Below, one piece after another: positions 1 through 7,112 of a stretch of DNA of 14,572 bases. Under the pieces are notes generated by a model that was not told where the DNA came from, did not search any database, and worked only from the letters and a program-made list of their open reading frames with translations. Source of the stretch: AM-2324 sp042091035 (GTDB lineage Bacteria > Bacteroidota > Bacteroidia > Chitinophagales > Saprospiraceae). Position 1 is the stretch's first letter; each line of letters begins with the position of its first letter. Position numbers and translations under genes: made by a program. Location: contig JBELIG010000064.1 in NCBI GenBank assembly GCA_042091035.1, forward strand, positions 1 through 14,572. Direction: 5' to 3'.

Positions 1-219
1 TCCTTTAGTGAGGACATTGAGCCGGAGATTCGAGATTTGACCCGAGAGATCATCCGTTCGGAAGGCTTTAAGGTTTGCAGCTATAATCCGGTGAGCCGAG
101 TATTGGAAGAAAGTGAGGCATTGGATAAGGAGCTGATGCTCTTTGTACGCGACCTGGACTTTGCCCGACAACGTCTCGCGCTGGCAAAAAGCTTTTCCTG
201 GTTTAACAAACAGATATAA
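1..219 (+). CDS. C-terminal end of an unidentified protein (5' truncated by window edge)
   Basis: An open frame runs from the first base to TAA at 217-219, giving 72 residues and no start codon that must be used, so this is the tail of a longer gene entering from the left. Visible features are an acidic start (SFSEDIEPEIRDL), a short stretch GFKVCSYNPVSRVL, and a charged end FVRDLDFARQRL followed by KSFSWFNKQI. The pattern 'G-[FY]-K-x-x-S-Y-[ND]-P ... R-D-x-D-F-x-x-x-R-L' faintly recalls the C-terminal end of FkbM-type SAM methyltransferases, but this is recollection of a loose pattern and not a firm assignment. There is no signal for export or membrane insertion in this part. The gene converges on the secreted-protein gene at 260-2059 and shares its terminator. 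Confidence 0.75.
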   Translation, partial: SFSEDIEPEIRDLTREIIRSEGFKVCSYNPVSRVLEESEALDKELMLFVRDLDFARQRLALAKSFSWFNKQI

Positions 220-221
220 AA

Positions 222-245
222 AAAGGGAGCCAATTGGCTCCCTTT
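222..245. terminator. Bidirectional intrinsic terminator between convergent genes
   Basis: A perfect 24-nt palindrome with core GGGAGCCAATTGGCTCCC (225-242) is flanked by A and T runs. Read on the - strand it is followed by seven T (complement of 218-224), a good rho-independent terminator for the gene at 260-2059. On the + strand it begins three bases after the stop of the gene ending at 219 and is followed by TTTCTT, a weaker tract. Confidence 0.85.
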
Positions 246-259
246 CTTGTACTTGGTTT

Positions 260-2059
260 TTAGTTCTTAACCTTTACAGGTTTTGGACTAGTTTCGGCAG
301 TTCCGTCGGGATTGGTTACCACCTTTAACAAATAAGTCCCTTCTTTCAATGTATTAAATTCAATTCCAGTAGTTTTCGTATCCATTGGCTCTACCAGTAG
401 AGTCTGACCGTTTAAGTCGATCACCTCGATAGCCCAAGCTTTCATAGCGTCATTTCTTTGCATACCCACAGCACCTGCTGGTACAACATCCACATTCATA
501 TTGATGCAAGCAGAGATGCTTGAGCAATAGTTATTCTCCGCTCCTTTTACACAGTAGATTCCATTCTTTGTAGGTGTAAAGTAAGCACTGTTTGCGCCAC
601 TGATTGGCATATATCCTTTTTCCGTATACTCCATCCACTGATAGCTGCTGCAGTTCGTTACACATTGCAGCGTATTTCCGTTTACACGAACTTGTGCTGT
701 CGAGTAGCATGCCTCAAACATCTCAACCACTCCACAGGTTGTAGATGGATTCTCCGCTTTGCAAGTAAATGGTTCTCCAATAGCGACCTGCTTGTTTGAA
801 GAGATGGCTACCACAGGGTTGATCTTAGTCTTACTAACCGTAGTGGTAGGAATCACATTACATACCTCTGTCCATGCAGAAGTGCTTACACTTGGATCAT
901 TCGTATAGACAAATGCCGATGGTGTCCAAGTAGCAGATGAACCTACTGCTTCTTCAACAGTCTCACAATTATAGTTGGCACCCACCACGATATATTCATT
1001 GGCACTGGCTACTGAGCATCCAAAGTTTCCGTCTTTCACACGAACAGATGGTGTGATCACACAGCTCTGCTCCCAAGAAGTACAGGTTGTATTGCATTCA
1101 AATACAAAGGCAGCCCCACTGTTTTTTACATAGTTAGCACCCTTAGCATCGTAGCAGTAGTTGGAACAACCTACCAAAACAGAGGTCGGTGTTACACATA
1201 CTGTTTCTGCAAAGCGATCGTAGGATTTACAGTTTTCCGCAAAAACGGTCTCTGTGCAAGTCCAAGTCATATTATCTAGAGTGTATACATAAGCACAACC
1301 AGCATCTGTCACAGTACCAGTACTTGTAACTACATCTGCTGATGGAGCACCGATCACACATACATTATCACAGATATCCACACTATAAGCAAAAGCATCG
1401 CCTACTGCTGCTGTTGGAGCACTTAGTTTTTGTGGTGTGCTGAATTTTGCTGTTGTTGGATTAAGCATAAATACAAATGCAGATCCAGTATTTGCAGGAT
1501 TTGTAGTTGTTGCATTTTTACATTGTGCACCTACCGCCAGCCAATTGCTGGTTAGAGAAACGGCAGTTCCAAAATCACAATCTGGGCAAATGTCCTTAGA
1601 GCTTATCGTCTGAACAAGGTTCCAGGTGGAAGCAGCTGTTTTGTTGAACACATAAACCGCACCAGTAGGTCCTGTTGCTGATTTTTTGCCAACGGCCTTA
1701 CCGGGTGCACCCACCACAGCATAATCACCCCAGATCGAAACATAAGATCCATAAAGATCTTTTTCTGTCAGTCCAGGTACTACAAGCGCAACCTGATTTA
1801 CAGGTGTGTTAGTTACCGGATCATTTTCGATCACGTAGGCCGCGCCACATTTGCAGCTTTTACCATTTTCACTTACTACGCTCTCAGGAGCACCAACGAT
1901 GGTATAATTCTCCCACATATCCACACAGCTACCATAAGCTTCTCCTTGAGAAGGTGTTGGCGTTGTAAAGGATTTTACGGAAGAGAAAAAGCTCACTTGA
2001 GCATTGATTGAAAATACAGTAAGTACTGCTAAGGCAGTGATTAGAATTCTTTTACTCAT
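260..2059 (-). CDS. Secreted FG-GAP-repeat protein with Ig-like domain and probable T9SS C-terminal tail
   Basis: A 599-residue protein with a signal peptide (1-20, cleavage after INA before QVSF). Seven units of the form 'FG-x-SV ... Y-x-VVGAP ... G-AA-YVF' are visible, starting near residues 42, 103, 163, 222, 281, 345 and 412. This is the FG-GAP/integrin-alpha pattern, and seven units suit one closed beta-propeller. Residues about 455-522 look like an Ig-like domain (SYQWMEY, PISGANSAYFTP, NGIYCV), common in Bacteroidota surface proteins. The last 60 residues (AIEVIDLNGQTLL ... LKEGTYLLKV ... PVKVKN) resemble a type A T9SS sorting domain, but the usual YPNP opening is not obvious. The protein has 28 cysteines, high for the family. 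Likely secreted or surface-anchored by T9SS, with a binding or adhesion role inferred from fold only. ATG at 2057-2059; no neighbour suggests a ligand. Confidence 0.85.
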   Translation of the reverse strand: MSKRILITALAVLTVFSINAQVSFFSSVKSFTTPTPSQGEAYGSCVDMWENYTIVGAPESVVSENGKSCKCGAAYVIENDPVTNTPVNQVALVVPGLTEKDLYGSYVSIWGDYAVVGAPGKAVGKKSATGPTGAVYVFNKTAASTWNLVQTISSKDICPDCDFGTAVSLTSNWLAVGAQCKNATTTNPANTGSAFVFMLNPTTAKFSTPQKLSAPTAAVGDAFAYSVDICDNVCVIGAPSADVVTSTGTVTDAGCAYVYTLDNMTWTCTETVFAENCKSYDRFAETVCVTPTSVLVGCSNYCYDAKGANYVKNSGAAFVFECNTTCTSWEQSCVITPSVRVKDGNFGCSVASANEYIVVGANYNCETVEEAVGSSATWTPSAFVYTNDPSVSTSAWTEVCNVIPTTTVSKTKINPVVAISSNKQVAIGEPFTCKAENPSTTCGVVEMFEACYSTAQVRVNGNTLQCVTNCSSYQWMEYTEKGYMPISGANSAYFTPTKNGIYCVKGAENNYCSSISACINMNVDVVPAGAVGMQRNDAMKAWAIEVIDLNGQTLLVEPMDTKTTGIEFNTLKEGTYLLKVVTNPDGTAETSPKPVKVKN

Positions 2060-2288
2060 TTGGAGTAGTTTTAGAAAAATTAAAAAGATTGATTAGGCAG
2101 AACTTCCAGAGAAGTACTGCGGGTATATTTTTCTAAGTATTGGTGTAAAAAAGTGCTTGAGAACAGCTTCAGCGGTGGGAGAAAAAAAGTGCTGATTTTC
2201 GATTTTGATTTAAGATAGGATAAATTTAATTTTTTAACATTTGACTAAAGTGAATTGTCTTTTCAAAGTCAAAAAAAGCGGGCAATAA

Positions 2289-2319
2289 AAAAGGGTATCG
2301 ACCCGGTCGATACCCTTTT
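2289..2319 (-). terminator. Intrinsic terminator of the DUF2147 gene
   Basis: The inverted repeat GGGTATCGACC (2293-2303) / GGTCGATACCC (2305-2315) is flanked by AAAA and TTTT. On the - strand the stem is followed by a T-rich tract (TTTTTTATTG), ten bases past the stop of the gene at 2330-2764. The remaining spacer up to 2056 carries the upstream region of the secreted FG-GAP gene; I found no clear TAnnTTTG promoter in it. Confidence 0.85.
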
Positions 2320-2329
2320 GTGAAGCTTC

Positions 2330-2764
2330 TTATTCTTCCACTCTATACCAGTACTGTGTCCGGCCTACAATGGAGATTCCGATATATGCTCTTACTTTGA
2401 GTTTGTTATCGTTTTCCAGCTCGATGTAGCAGCTGTAAGTACTTCCGTTTTTTGGATCTAGGATCTCGCCATCTTCCCAGGCATCACCATCTTTCTCCAA
2501 ATCTGTCAGGATTTCCATACCTACAACAAGTTGATCCTTCTTATCTCCCTCACAGGCAGTACATCTTGTATCCTGTGGTTTTAGTAGAAGTTTTTCAACC
2601 TTTCCATATAGTTTTCCGTTCTTTTCAGAGATGCGAACATAAGATTTAGCATCACCGGTCTCATCATCGATCGTTTTCCATAATCCGATCGGGTCTGTCT
2701 GTGCTTGAAGTGCACAGGCAAATAAGACAAAAAACAATGCTATTGAACTTGCAATAATTTTCAT
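2330..2764 (-). CDS. Exported DUF2147 domain protein
   Basis: A 144-residue protein matching the DUF2147 family in length and pattern: 'GLWKTIDDETG-x-AKS' at 27-40, 'GKLYGKVEKLL' at 50-60, a CxxC pair (C68, C71) just before 'GDKK ... VGMEIL', and 'G-x-ILDP-x-NG-x-x-YSC' at 99-112. Residues 1-21 form a signal peptide, most likely cut after LQA before QTDP. LFAC at 14-17 loosely resembles a lipobox, so a lipoprotein is an outside alternative. The family is periplasmic or envelope-associated, probably a small beta-barrel fold, with no assigned biochemical function. The gene is transcribed alone with its own terminator and is divergent from the S41 protease gene. Start ATG at 2762-2764. Confidence 0.9.
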   Translation of the reverse strand: MKIIASSIALFFVLFACALQAQTDPIGLWKTIDDETGDAKSYVRISEKNGKLYGKVEKLLLKPQDTRCTACEGDKKDQLVVGMEILTDLEKDGDAWEDGEILDPKNGSTYSCYIELENDNKLKVRAYIGISIVGRTQYWYRVEE

Positions 2765-2806
2765 AATACTGAATTTTGTTTGTTTTTTTTATAGATTGTT
2801 AGCCAC

Positions 2807-2824
2807 GACAAAATAAGTTTTGTC
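2807..2824. repeat. Perfect inverted repeat in the divergent spacer (possible operator or promoter element)
   Basis: GACAAAA and TTTTGTC are exact complements separated by TAAG. The element lies 43 bases from the DUF2147 start and 113 bases from the S41 protease start. Each strand carries a one-mismatch version of the Bacteroidota -7 element TAnnTTTG (TTATTTTG on -, AAGTTTTG on +). It could be a regulator site or overlapping promoters; no T tract follows, so a terminator is unlikely. Nothing else stands out in the 172-base spacer. Confidence 0.35.
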
Positions 2825-2936
2825 TGCACGACTGAGAATAAAATTTAAATGAAAACGTCTATACCTATATAAACGATACAAATCGAACGTAGCGTATAGT
2901 CACATAAATATAAAGTTAAGACTGAAAAAATAGAGG

Positions 2937-5045
2937 ATGATGTATAAAAAATCAGTTTTCGTAGCCCTTTTTCTGGGATCTATCCTGTTTGTTTCCTTTT
3001 TTCCATCGGCAAGTATGGAAGACAAAGAGCAGGTTCTTTTGCAGCGCTTGAAATATCTGCTGGAAGAATTTCACTACCATCCAAAGGATATAAATGATGA
3101 TTTCTCGGAAGACCTATATACCCTTTACCTGGACCGTATGGATTCTGGCAAGCGTTGGTTGACCAAGGAAGATATTGCCTTGTTAGAGCCGTACAAATAT
3201 AGACTGGACGATGATCTGAAAGCGTCAAACTTTGAATTTTTCAACCTAAGCGTAGATCTGATCAAAAATCGTTGGACGGAGACCAGAACCTATTACAGAA
3301 CAGCACTTGCTGAACCTTTCGATTTTACAACGGAAGCCGATAAGCAGTATGAAATGGATGGCGAAAAGCGTCCCTATAGTGCAGCAGGTGCGGAGCAACA
3401 AGCCTTGTGGAATACCATCTGTAGATACGATGTGATGGTCGGACTATATGGAGATATGGAGGATCAGAAAGAGTCTGAAGACGAAGAGCTAAAGGCAAAG
3501 AGCAGCGAAGACTTGGAAGCAGAAAACAGAGAAGATGTATTGGAATCTTTTGACAAGTGGTATGATCGCTTGGAAAAAAGAGATCGACTGGACTTCTTGA
3601 CGATATACCTGAATTCAATCACAAATTATTTTGACCCGCATACCTCTTACTTTGAGCCGATCGACAAAGAGAACTTCGATATTCAGATGTCTGGAAAACT
3701 CGAAGGTATTGGTGCTCGTCTGATGATGGAGGATGAATATACCAAGGTGTCAAGCATCGTTGTTGGTGGTCCTGCATGGAAGCAGGGAGACCTGACAGAG
3801 GATGATCGCATTTTTCAGGTTGCCCAGGAAGGCGAAGAGCCTGTGAATGTAAAAGGTATGGAGCTTGATGATGTGGTGCAGTTGATCCGTGGTAAAAAAG
3901 GAACCATCGTAACCCTTTCTGTAAAGAAGGTAGATGGAAGTACACAGGATGTTGAAATCACAAGAGATGTGGTGGAGCTGGAAGAAGGTTTTGCCAAGTC
4001 GCTTTTATTGGATACCAATGCAGGGAATAAGGTCGGCTATATCAGCTTGCCAAGATTCTATGATGACTTTGGAGACGCTGATGGTCGTTCTTGTGCGACT
4101 GATGTGGAAAAGGAAATCGAAAAACTAAAAGCAAACAATGTCGAGGGTATCATCCTTGACTTAAGAAATAATGGCGGTGGTTCACTGCGTGATGTTGTTC
4201 GTATGTCCGGATTCTTTTTTGAAGAAGGACCTGTTGTGCAGGTTAAGGATCGCTTTAGTGCACCGCGTGTGATGGGCGATTCCGATGAAACTGTACAGTG
4301 GGATGGTCATCTGATCGTGATGGTCAATCAGTATTCTGCTTCCGCATCGGAGATTATTGCCGCTGCCTTACAGGATTATGATCGTGCTATCGTAGTTGGC
4401 TCAGAGTCTACCTTTGGTAAAGGATCTGTGCAGCGCTTTGTGGATTTGGATCGTATCCCAGGAGATGCAGAAATGCGTCCTTTTGGGCAGGTAAAAGTTA
4501 CTATCCAAAAGTTCTACAGAGTCAATGGAGGTTCTACGCAGCTTAAAGGCGTAGAGTCTGATATCGTGCTTCCAGACCAATTCCAAAAATTGGATTTGGG
4601 TGAAAAGGAGCAAGATTATGCGATGGAATGGTCTAAGATCGAAGCTGTAGATTACGAACAAGGTGTAAAAGATATTGGGTCTATCCGAAAGGTGTTGATC
4701 AAGAATAGCCAGTCCCGTGTTGCGGAAAATGAGTCCTACAATTTGATCAACAAGTATGCAGATTATCTGGATGCACAGCAGGACAATACAGCCTATCCTT
4801 TGAATATTGATGACTATGCTAACTTGGTAGAATCAATGGAAGAGAAGAGTGAATCCTTCAAGCGTATATTCGATGCAGAAGTGGTTACAGGTATTCAGAA
4901 CTTGAAAGAAGATGCAGACTATATCGGAGCGAGTGAAAGCCGCGAAGGTAGAAATGAGGAATGGATCAAAGGGGTTAAAAAAGACTTACACCTATCTGAA
5001 GTACTGAATATTATGGAGGATATGATCAATCTTAAATCGAAGTAA
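2937..5045 (+). CDS. prc: Tail-specific (C-terminal processing) S41 protease with PDZ domain
   Basis: A 702-residue protein, close to the length of E. coli Prc/Tsp. An N-terminal hydrophobic segment (residues 6-22) exports or anchors it in the periplasm. Domains in order: tail-specific protease N-terminal helical domain (about 30-235, ending YFDPHTSYFEP), PDZ (about 250-345, SGKLEGIGARL ... GGPAWKQG ... LIRGKKGT), S41 catalytic domain (about 365-545) and a C-terminal helical domain of the DUF3340 type (about 550-700). The Ser-Lys catalytic dyad is seen as Ser469 in YSASASEI and Lys495 in STFGKGSVQ. The family degrades or trims periplasmic proteins from their C-termini. Residues 173-204 form an acidic, low-complexity stretch. 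Start: an in-frame TAG at 2931-2933 limits it to ATG 2937 or the adjacent ATG 2940. Monocistronic, with a strong terminator downstream. Confidence 0.95.
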   Translation: MMYKKSVFVALFLGSILFVSFFPSASMEDKEQVLLQRLKYLLEEFHYHPKDINDDFSEDLYTLYLDRMDSGKRWLTKEDIALLEPYKYRLDDDLKASNFEFFNLSVDLIKNRWTETRTYYRTALAEPFDFTTEADKQYEMDGEKRPYSAAGAEQQALWNTICRYDVMVGLYGDMEDQKESEDEELKAKSSEDLEAENREDVLESFDKWYDRLEKRDRLDFLTIYLNSITNYFDPHTSYFEPIDKENFDIQMSGKLEGIGARLMMEDEYTKVSSIVVGGPAWKQGDLTEDDRIFQVAQEGEEPVNVKGMELDDVVQLIRGKKGTIVTLSVKKVDGSTQDVEITRDVVELEEGFAKSLLLDTNAGNKVGYISLPRFYDDFGDADGRSCATDVEKEIEKLKANNVEGIILDLRNNGGGSLRDVVRMSGFFFEEGPVVQVKDRFSAPRVMGDSDETVQWDGHLIVMVNQYSASASEIIAAALQDYDRAIVVGSESTFGKGSVQRFVDLDRIPGDAEMRPFGQVKVTIQKFYRVNGGSTQLKGVESDIVLPDQFQKLDLGEKEQDYAMEWSKIEAVDYEQGVKDIGSIRKVLIKNSQSRVAENESYNLINKYADYLDAQQDNTAYPLNIDDYANLVESMEEKSESFKRIFDAEVVTGIQNLKEDADYIGASESREGRNEEWIKGVKKDLHLSEVLNIMEDMINLKSK

Positions 5046-5061
5046 ATAAGTAGGTTTAAAT

Positions 5062-5099
5062 AAAAAAGCTTCCGGCAATATCCGCCGGAAGCTTTTTTT
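5062..5099 (+). terminator. Intrinsic terminator of the S41 protease gene
   Basis: Stem AAGCTTCCGGC (5066-5076) pairs with GCCGGAAGCTT (5084-5094) around the 7-nt loop AATATCC, followed by TTTTTTT (5093-5099). An A run on the 5' side lengthens the stem. It lies 16 bases past the stop and separates the protease from the ABC-F transcript. Confidence 0.95.
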
Positions 5100-5134
5100 A
5101 TTGGCAGGAACTTACAAAAGTATCTTGCAATAAG

Positions 5135-5165
5135 TTGGTACTCGGGCAACAAGGTGTTAATTTTA
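5135..5165 (+). promoter_or_regulatory. Tentative promoter of the ABC-F / M1 / nuclease group
   Basis: TTG at 5135-5137 and TAATTTTA at 5158-5165 are 20 bases apart, close to the Bacteroidota TTTG / TAnnTTTG arrangement with the final G replaced by A. It sits 31 bases before the GTG start and just after a strong terminator, where a promoter is expected. The match is imperfect, so the call is weak. Confidence 0.25.
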
Positions 5166-5196
5166 GCCCTATTATTGAGAAAAACAGAAGTAGCCG

Positions 5197-7074
5197 GTGA
5201 ATTATTTGACTTTAGAAAATGTAACCAAATCCTTTGGTGAGAAGATATTATTTCAGGATGTGAATCTTCAGATCTCCAAAGGAGAGAAGATTGCCCTTGT
5301 TGCCAAGAACGGTTCTGGTAAGACGACCCTATTGCGGGTGATCGCAGGGGAAGAAACCGGTGAAGGAGAGCTTTGTAACATCATCAAACGCAAGGATATC
5401 CGAATCGGATACTTGAATCAGGAGCCTGAATTTTTTGATGATTGGAACATCATGCAAACTGTTTTTGACAGTGAGAATATACAGATCAAAGCAGTACGGG
5501 CTTATGAAGAAGCCATGCTGCATCCCGACGATTCCGATGCTATGGAAAAAGCATTGATCGCCATGGATGATCAAAAAGCCTGGGATGTGGAATCCAAGGT
5601 GAAAGAGATTCTCTTCAAACTCAATATCACAGAGCTGGACCGAACGATGGGAACCCTATCTGGTGGACAGCAAAAGCGAGTTGCCTTAGCAAAAATATTG
5701 ATCGATGAGCCGGATTTTGTGATCCTGGATGAGCCGACCAACCACCTGGACCTGAGCATGATTGAATGGCTGGAGGAATACCTCAAGTCGCCGAATATCA
5801 CCCTCTTCATGGTTACGCACGACCGTTACTTTTTAGAGCGGGTTTGTAATCATATCATTGAATTGGATCAGGGGGAGTTCTTTAAATACTCGGGTTCGTA
5901 TTCTGATTTTTTAGAGAAGAAGCAGTTGCGCTACGAGAATGATTTGGTGGTGACGGATAAGGCGAAAAAGCTGATGCGCAAGGAGCTGGACTGGATTAGA
6001 AGAATGCCTAAGGCGAGGACTACTAAGGCCAAGTCTCGGGTAGATGCCTTTGATGATATCAAGAAGAAGGCGACAAAACAAATCGATAGAGATAAGATAC
6101 AGATTGATATAAAAGGAACTAGGCTCGGGGGTAAGATCCTGGAAGCCAATTACATCAACAAGAAGTTTGGTGATTTAGTCATTGTTAAAGATTTTCTGTA
6201 CAAGTTTCGCAAGATGGAGCGGGTAGGAATCGTGGGTAAGAACGGAGTCGGTAAGACCACCTTCCTGAAGATGCTTACCCAAGAGATTCGTCCAGATTCA
6301 GGTAAGATTGTAGTCGGTGGCACTGTGAAGTTTGGCTACTATACGCAGGATGGAATGACCTTGGATGAAGATAAGCGAGTGATTGATGTGGTTCGTGAAA
6401 TCGCGGAGTATATTCCAATGAATAAAGGGCAGAAACTTACTGCTTCACAGTTGCTAGAGCGTTTCTTATTTCCGGCACCTCAGCAGCAGGTGTATGTGTC
6501 CAAGCTGAGTGGTGGTGAACGTAGACGTTTATTCCTGCTTACCATCATCATGCAGAATCCAAACTTCTTGATTCTGGATGAGCCAACTAATGACTTGGAC
6601 ATTGTATCTATGAATGTATTGGAGGAGTTTTTGATAGACTTCCCAGGTTGTGTGCTTGTTGTTTCGCACGATCGTTATTTTATGGATAAGATCATTGATC
6701 ACCTCTTCGTATTTGAAGGAGAAGGAAAGATCAAGGATTATAATGGGAATTATAGGGAGTATCAGGCACAGAAAAAGGAAGAAGAGAAAGAAAAGAAAAA
6801 GGAATCCAGTGTTGCTGCAAAGAAGACGCTAAGTAAGGCGGAGCAAACGGCTATTCCAGGCCTGACTTTTGAAGAAAAAAAGGAATTTAAAAAGCTAGAA
6901 AGAGCTATTTTAAGGATAGAAGAGCGTCGCAAAGAGATAAATGCATTGTTCTTGGATCCAAATATGGATCAGCAAAAGTTGATTGAGTTGGGCGAAGAAA
7001 CCAATACACTAAAGGATGAATTGGAGGAGAAGGAAATGCGCTGGATGGAGCTTGCAGAAAAAATGGAAGGATAA
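5197..7074 (+). CDS. uup: ABC-F family ATPase, Uup type
   Basis: A 625-residue soluble protein with two ATP-binding cassettes and no membrane segments. First cassette: Walker A AKNGSGKTT (36-44), signature LSGGQ (154-158), Walker B FVILDEP (174-180), switch His208. A charged helical linker (about 240-305) with the RMPKART pattern follows. Second cassette: GKNGVGKTT (347-355), LSGGE (437-441), FLILDEP (457-463), His491. A lysine/glutamate-rich spacer (515-540) leads to a C-terminal coiled coil (about 557-622), which marks Uup rather than EttA. ABC-F proteins act on ribosomes or translation, and E. coli Uup is also linked to transposon excision; the exact role here is inferred. GTG start: an in-frame TAG lies two codons upstream, and the product MNYLTLENVTKSFG begins as family members do. 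Probably first gene of a transcript with the M1 and nuclease genes. Confidence 0.93.
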   Translation: MNYLTLENVTKSFGEKILFQDVNLQISKGEKIALVAKNGSGKTTLLRVIAGEETGEGELCNIIKRKDIRIGYLNQEPEFFDDWNIMQTVFDSENIQIKAVRAYEEAMLHPDDSDAMEKALIAMDDQKAWDVESKVKEILFKLNITELDRTMGTLSGGQQKRVALAKILIDEPDFVILDEPTNHLDLSMIEWLEEYLKSPNITLFMVTHDRYFLERVCNHIIELDQGEFFKYSGSYSDFLEKKQLRYENDLVVTDKAKKLMRKELDWIRRMPKARTTKAKSRVDAFDDIKKKATKQIDRDKIQIDIKGTRLGGKILEANYINKKFGDLVIVKDFLYKFRKMERVGIVGKNGVGKTTFLKMLTQEIRPDSGKIVVGGTVKFGYYTQDGMTLDEDKRVIDVVREIAEYIPMNKGQKLTASQLLERFLFPAPQQQVYVSKLSGGERRRLFLLTIIMQNPNFLILDEPTNDLDIVSMNVLEEFLIDFPGCVLVVSHDRYFMDKIIDHLFVFEGEGKIKDYNGNYREYQAQKKEEEKEKKKESSVAAKKTLSKAEQTAIPGLTFEEKKEFKKLERAILRIEERRKEINALFLDPNMDQQKLIELGEETNTLKDELEEKEMRWMELAEKMEG

Positions 7075-7112
7075 ACGATTATCTATTTTCTTATAACCAA
7101 AAAATACACCCT

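Noticed and set aside
37..219. Separate short gene starting at TTG 37
   Set aside because: The same frame is open back to base 1, so this is more simply the tail of a gene truncated by the window edge.
2980..3945. Several open frames on the - strand opposite the S41 protease gene
   Set aside because: They are antisense to a clearly coding, family-matched frame, and their translations show no domain or plausible composition.
7075..7112. Possible promoter or terminator between the ABC-F and M1 genes
   Set aside because: The 38 bases contain no stable inverted repeat and no TAnnTTTG element; simple cotranscription is more likely.
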